From JACCVG01 sp034664165 (GTDB lineage Bacteria > Actinomycetota > Thermoleophilia > Solirubrobacterales > Thermoleophilaceae), in the NCBI GenBank assembly GCA_034664165.1, contig JAXDIE010000101.1:1-9406 (forward strand): 9,406 nt of DNA, in the 5' to 3' direction. Shown here piece by piece: positions 7,293 to 9,406 of this stretch. Each line of letters opens with the position of its first letter. Within the stretch, counting starts at the first letter, position 1. The notes beneath the pieces are model-generated. The model was not told the origin of the DNA and searched no databases. It saw nothing but the letters and a program-made list of their open reading frames with translations. A program made the position numbers and the translations under genes.

Positions 7293-7298
7293 TAGGCT
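7293..7298 (+). promoter_or_regulatory. -10 element (TAGGCT) of a probable leaderless otsA promoter
   Basis: TAGGCT fits TAnnnT. It lies in a locally AT-rich patch and ends 7 nt before the GTG at 7306, so transcription should start at or next to the start codon. There is no Shine-Dalgarno sequence upstream of the GTG, as expected for a leaderless mRNA. No -35 hexamer is recognisable. Confidence 0.5.
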
Positions 7299-7305
7299 CA
7301 TCCTC

Positions 7306-8778
7306 GTGAGCTCCACCCCGCTCGTCCTCGTCTCCAACCGCGGCCCGGCGACCTTCGAGCGCGATGAGACCGGCAACCTCGTGGCCCGCCGCGGCGGCGG
7401 AGGCCTGGTCACCGCCCTCACCGGCCTGGTCAACCACCGCGACGCCCTGTGGGTTGCCTCCGCGATGAGCGAGGAGGACGCAGAGGCAGCCGCGATCCAC
7501 GGCGGCCGCGGATTCCCCGTCGACGTGGATGGCACCGAGTACCGGGTCCGGCTGGTCGAGTCCGATCCGGAGGCCTACGACCTCTTCTACAACGTGGTTG
7601 CCAACCCGATGCTCTGGTTCATCCAGCACTACCTCTGGGATCTGTCCAACGCCCCGGACATCCGGACGAACGAGGTGATGGCCTACCAGCAGGGCTATCG
7701 CGTGGTGAACCAGGACCTGGCCAACGCGGTTCTCGAGGAGATCGAGGGAGAGGACGCCGTGGTGATGCTCCACGACTATCACCTCTACATCGCGCCGCAC
7801 TTCATCCGGGAGAAGCGGCCCGACGTGTTCCTCCACCACTTCATCCACATCCCCTGGACCCAGCCCGACGCGTGGCGGGTCCTGCCCCGGGACATCCGGG
7901 AGGACATCTTCCGCGGGATCCTGGCCAACGACATCGTCTCTTTTCATACGCGCGCGTATAAGCGCAACTTCCTGCTCTGCTGCCGCGAGCTCTTCGACTT
8001 CGATGTCGACGAGGAGGCCGGGATCGTCAGGATCGACGGCCGCGAGGTCTGGGTTCGGTCATATCCGCTGCCGATATCCGCCGAGACCTTCCGCCGGATC
8101 GCCGAGCGGGACTCCGTGCACGAGTACGAGCAGGAGATCGTCCGCCGCCGCCGCGAGCACCTGATCCTCCGCGTCGACCGCGCGGACCTGTCGAAGAACG
8201 TACTGCGCGGCTTCACCGCCTTCGACCTGTTCCTCGACCAGCATCCGGAGTTCCACGAGAAGGTCACGTTCATCGCCCATCTGGTGCCCTCCCGCCAGGA
8301 CGTGCCGGAGTACGCCGAGTACCTGGAGCGGATCGAGGCCCTGGTGGCCGTGGTCAACCACCGTCACGGCACCACCGACTGGATGCCGATCCACCTGAAG
8401 CTGCGCGAGAACCTGGACGAGGCGATCGCGGAGTACAAGCACTACGACCTGCTGATCGTCAACGCCATGTTCGACGGGATGAACCTGGTGGCCAAGGAAG
8501 GGCCACTGGTGAACGAGCGCGATGGCGTGTCCCTCCTCTCGGAGAACACGGGCGCCCACGAGGAACTCGGCGAGTTCTCGCTGTCGGTCAACCCCTTCGA
8601 CATCCAGGAGCAGGCGGATGCGATCTTCAGGGCGCTGACGATGGACCCGGCCGAGCGCAAGCGGCGTGCAGACGGCTTGAAGGCGATCGTCACCGCCCGC
8701 GACCCGGGTGACTGGGTCGACGACCAGCTCGCGGACATCGAGCGCAAGCGCGAGGGCCTGGCGCCGGTCCCGACCTAA
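7306..8778 (+). CDS. otsA: Trehalose-6-phosphate synthase-like glycosyltransferase (GT20)
   Basis: Predicted to transfer glucose from a nucleotide sugar to glucose 6-phosphate, giving trehalose 6-phosphate, in the cytoplasm. 490 aa, normal length. Compared from memory with E. coli OtsA, these positions are conserved: Arg12 in SNRGP, Tyr95 and Trp104 (Tyr76/Trp85), HDYHL at 156-160 with Asp157, His181 in HIPW, Arg292 and Lys297 (Arg262/Lys267), Arg330 in PSRQDV (Arg300), and Asp390 to Glu398 in DGMNLVAKE. Some acceptor-side motifs differ: WVASA instead of WxGWSG (about 49-53), YNVVANPMLW instead of YNxxSN, YPLPI instead of YPIGI (253-257), and SENTGAHEEL at 412-421. The donor site looks intact, but the acceptor is less certain; glucosylglycerol-phosphate synthase and pseudo-glycosyltransferases share this fold. 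The start is GTG. No trehalose phosphatase gene lies nearby. Confidence 0.88.
   Translation: MSSTPLVLVSNRGPATFERDETGNLVARRGGGGLVTALTGLVNHRDALWVASAMSEEDAEAAAIHGGRGFPVDVDGTEYRVRLVESDPEAYDLFYNVVANPMLWFIQHYLWDLSNAPDIRTNEVMAYQQGYRVVNQDLANAVLEEIEGEDAVVMLHDYHLYIAPHFIREKRPDVFLHHFIHIPWTQPDAWRVLPRDIREDIFRGILANDIVSFHTRAYKRNFLLCCRELFDFDVDEEAGIVRIDGREVWVRSYPLPISAETFRRIAERDSVHEYEQEIVRRRREHLILRVDRADLSKNVLRGFTAFDLFLDQHPEFHEKVTFIAHLVPSRQDVPEYAEYLERIEALVAVVNHRHGTTDWMPIHLKLRENLDEAIAEYKHYDLLIVNAMFDGMNLVAKEGPLVNERDGVSLLSENTGAHEELGEFSLSVNPFDIQEQADAIFRALTMDPAERKRRADGLKAIVTARDPGDWVDDQLADIERKREGLAPVPT
7945..7960. repeat. Alternating pyrimidine-purine run with 14-bp palindrome inside otsA
   Basis: Positions 7946-7959 read ATACGCGCGCGTAT, a perfect palindrome inside a 16-nt strictly alternating pyrimidine-purine stretch. 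Such sequence favours Z-DNA or a cruciform under negative supercoiling. It lies in codons for SFHTRAY of the conserved GT20 core, so it may be only a coding coincidence. Confidence 0.7.
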
Positions 8779-8794
8779 GTTCGAGCTTGGTCCG

Positions 8795-9265
8795 CTAGAG
8801 GAATTCGGGCCGCTTCGGGCCCGAATGGGCCGGCGGATCAGACCCAGGCGGCGCCGGCCTGGGTGCGGGAGCCTCGGCCGGCGGCGATGGAGCGGGCGGC
8901 GGACCTGGCGCGGCAACCGGCGGTGTCTCCGTCACTGTTGCCGTAGACGGCGGTGCCTTGTGGTGCTTGGACGCACGCGGCGCGGCCTTCGGCTTGGGCC
9001 GCCCCTTCCCGCCACCCTCTTTGCCGCCGTTCCTCCGATCTCGCCGCCGCGCCATGCGCACCGGCGCCACTGGCTTCGAGGGCTCGGTCGTCGCCGGCCC
9101 CTCAACCACACCCATATCCCCCGCGGCAGGCCCGGGAGGAGGGCCGCCACGGGGGACGAGGGCGAACGTCAGGCCGGCAGCGACCAGAGCGGCCAACCGC
9201 CCGAGGTTGCCCCACCGAACCCGGGCCATGAGACCGGGGCTCGAGCCGGGTCGCCGCCTTGCCAT
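8795..9265 (-). CDS. Small single-span membrane protein with basic and Pro/Ala-rich tail
   Basis: I do not recognise this 156-aa protein. It has a basic N-terminus (about 1-20), one hydrophobic helix at about 21-37, a short spacer, a strongly basic patch (about 70-103, rich in Arg, Lys and Gly), and a Pro/Ala-rich region (about 105-148) ending in PEFL. The positive residues before the helix suggest an N-in orientation, with the tail in the wall space. Tails of this type often cross or bind peptidoglycan. An alternative start is Met13 at 9229; neither start has a well-placed Shine-Dalgarno sequence. It is divergent from rpsF and convergent with otsA. Composition alone could create this frame in GC-rich DNA. 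The single well-placed membrane helix and the fit between its ends and the neighbouring genes favour a real gene. Confidence 0.6.
   Translation of the reverse strand: MARRRPGSSPGLMARVRWGNLGRLAALVAAGLTFALVPRGGPPPGPAAGDMGVVEGPATTEPSKPVAPVRMARRRDRRNGGKEGGGKGRPKPKAAPRASKHHKAPPSTATVTETPPVAAPGPPPAPSPPAEAPAPRPAPPGSDPPAHSGPKRPEFL
8803..8826. terminator. Perfect 9-bp stem-loop between convergent genes, possible bidirectional terminator
   Basis: ATTCGGGCC (8803-8811) and GGCCCGAAT (8818-8826) form a perfect 9-bp stem around the 6-nt loop GCTTCG. It lies 24 nt after the otsA stop and overlaps the last codons of the - strand gene. Neither side has a T-run, so it is not a textbook intrinsic terminator. 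Its position at a convergent junction suggests ending or protecting both transcripts. Confidence 0.45.
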
Positions 9266-9333
9266 GCGTGGATAAGGAACCTTTCCGGTGGCCTCGCCCC
9301 CGCCGCACGCCGCTCCCGGAGCGAAACCGCTGC

Positions 9334-9339
9334 TAAGGT
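9334..9339 (+). promoter_or_regulatory. Possible -10 element (TAAGGT) for rpsF
   Basis: TAAGGT fits TAnnnT and ends 10 nt before the rpsF ATG, predicting a leader of only about 3-4 nt. No Shine-Dalgarno sequence precedes the ATG, and no -35 hexamer is clear. An abundant ribosomal operon starting from a near-leaderless mRNA would be notable, so treat this with caution. Confidence 0.35.
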
Positions 9340-9349
9340 CCCCCGGCCT

Positions 9350-9406
9350 ATGGACCGCCTGTACGACCTGATGCTGATGCTGGACCCCAACGCCCCCGAC
9401 GGGCGC
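9350..9406 (+). CDS. rpsF: 30S ribosomal protein S6, N-terminal fragment (runs off the window)
   Basis: Only the first 19 codons are present, reading MDRLYDLMLMLDPNAPDGR. This matches the first strand of S6 (pattern M-x-x-Y-(D/E)-x-M-x-(I/L)-(L/M)-x-P). S6 binds 16S rRNA with S18 in the small-subunit platform. In most bacteria it heads the operon rpsF-ssb-rpsR-rplI, so ssb and rpsR probably follow beyond the window. A ponA homologue a few genes upstream is also seen in mycobacteria, which supports the call. The fragment is short, so this is likely rather than certain. Confidence 0.75.
   Translation, partial: MDRLYDLMLMLDPNAPDGR

Noticed and set aside
7288..7947. A 219-codon - strand frame opposite otsA
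   Set aside because: It is a shadow of the GT20 coding frame and covers the otsA promoter, with no domain signal.
8953..9275. Two + strand frames of about 92 and 105 codons opposite the small membrane protein
   Set aside because: The - strand frame is longer, has a membrane helix at a sensible position and fits between its neighbours. The + frames look like composition artefacts, though this is the least secure strand choice in the window.
1..9406. A defence, toxin-antitoxin or mobile-element system
   Set aside because: No nuclease, transposase, integrase, toxin pair or attachment repeat was seen. Apart from the M28-like protein and the small membrane protein, every gene falls in a known family.

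Overview
The window is GC-rich and densely coded, with strong use of G or C at third codon positions. It appears to be bacterial chromosome from a high-GC Gram-positive lineage. The class A penicillin-binding protein, the OmpR-type two-component pair, several starts with no Shine-Dalgarno sequence and the form of the ribosomal protein S6 N-terminus fit Actinomycetota. A deep-branching class such as Thermoleophilia is my guess and cannot be proven from the sequence. I see no phage, insertion sequence, CRISPR array, tRNA or rRNA.

Layout. (1) Positions 35-3259, + strand: a bifunctional class A PBP (ponA) with a Gly-rich C-terminal tail, followed with zero spacing by thiamine-monophosphate kinase (thiL). 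(2) Positions 3274-5031, - strand: a polytopic membrane protein with an M28 peptidase-like ectodomain that has lost most metal-binding and catalytic residues. It converges on thiL; each of the two stop codons sits in one copy of a perfect 14-bp direct repeat. (3) Positions 5032-5093: a 62-bp divergent control region with overlapping -10-like elements on the two strands. (4) Positions 5094-7237, + strand: an OmpR/PhoB-family response regulator and its membrane sensor histidine kinase, overlapping by 4 nt. (5) Positions 7306-8778, + strand: a GT20 trehalose-6-phosphate synthase-like enzyme (otsA) with its own promoter, probably leaderless. (6) Positions 8795-9265, - strand: a small single-span membrane protein with a basic and Pro/Ala-rich tail, converging on otsA near a perfect stem-loop. 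(7) From 9350 to the window end, + strand: the first 19 codons of rpsF (ribosomal protein S6).

How the genes relate. Several products act at the cell envelope: cell-wall polymerisation and cross-linking, an exported pseudo-peptidase, an envelope-sensing two-component system, an osmoprotectant synthase and a wall-penetrating Pro-rich protein. A shared envelope or osmotic stress theme is a reasonable inference, but the DNA does not prove co-regulation. A ponA-like gene lying a few genes upstream of rpsF recalls the mycobacterial order ponA1 - Rv0051 - Rv0052 - rpsF, so this looks like a core locus with lineage-specific insertions.

I found no clear candidate for a new defence or mobile system. 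The most unusual item is the M28-like membrane pseudoenzyme.
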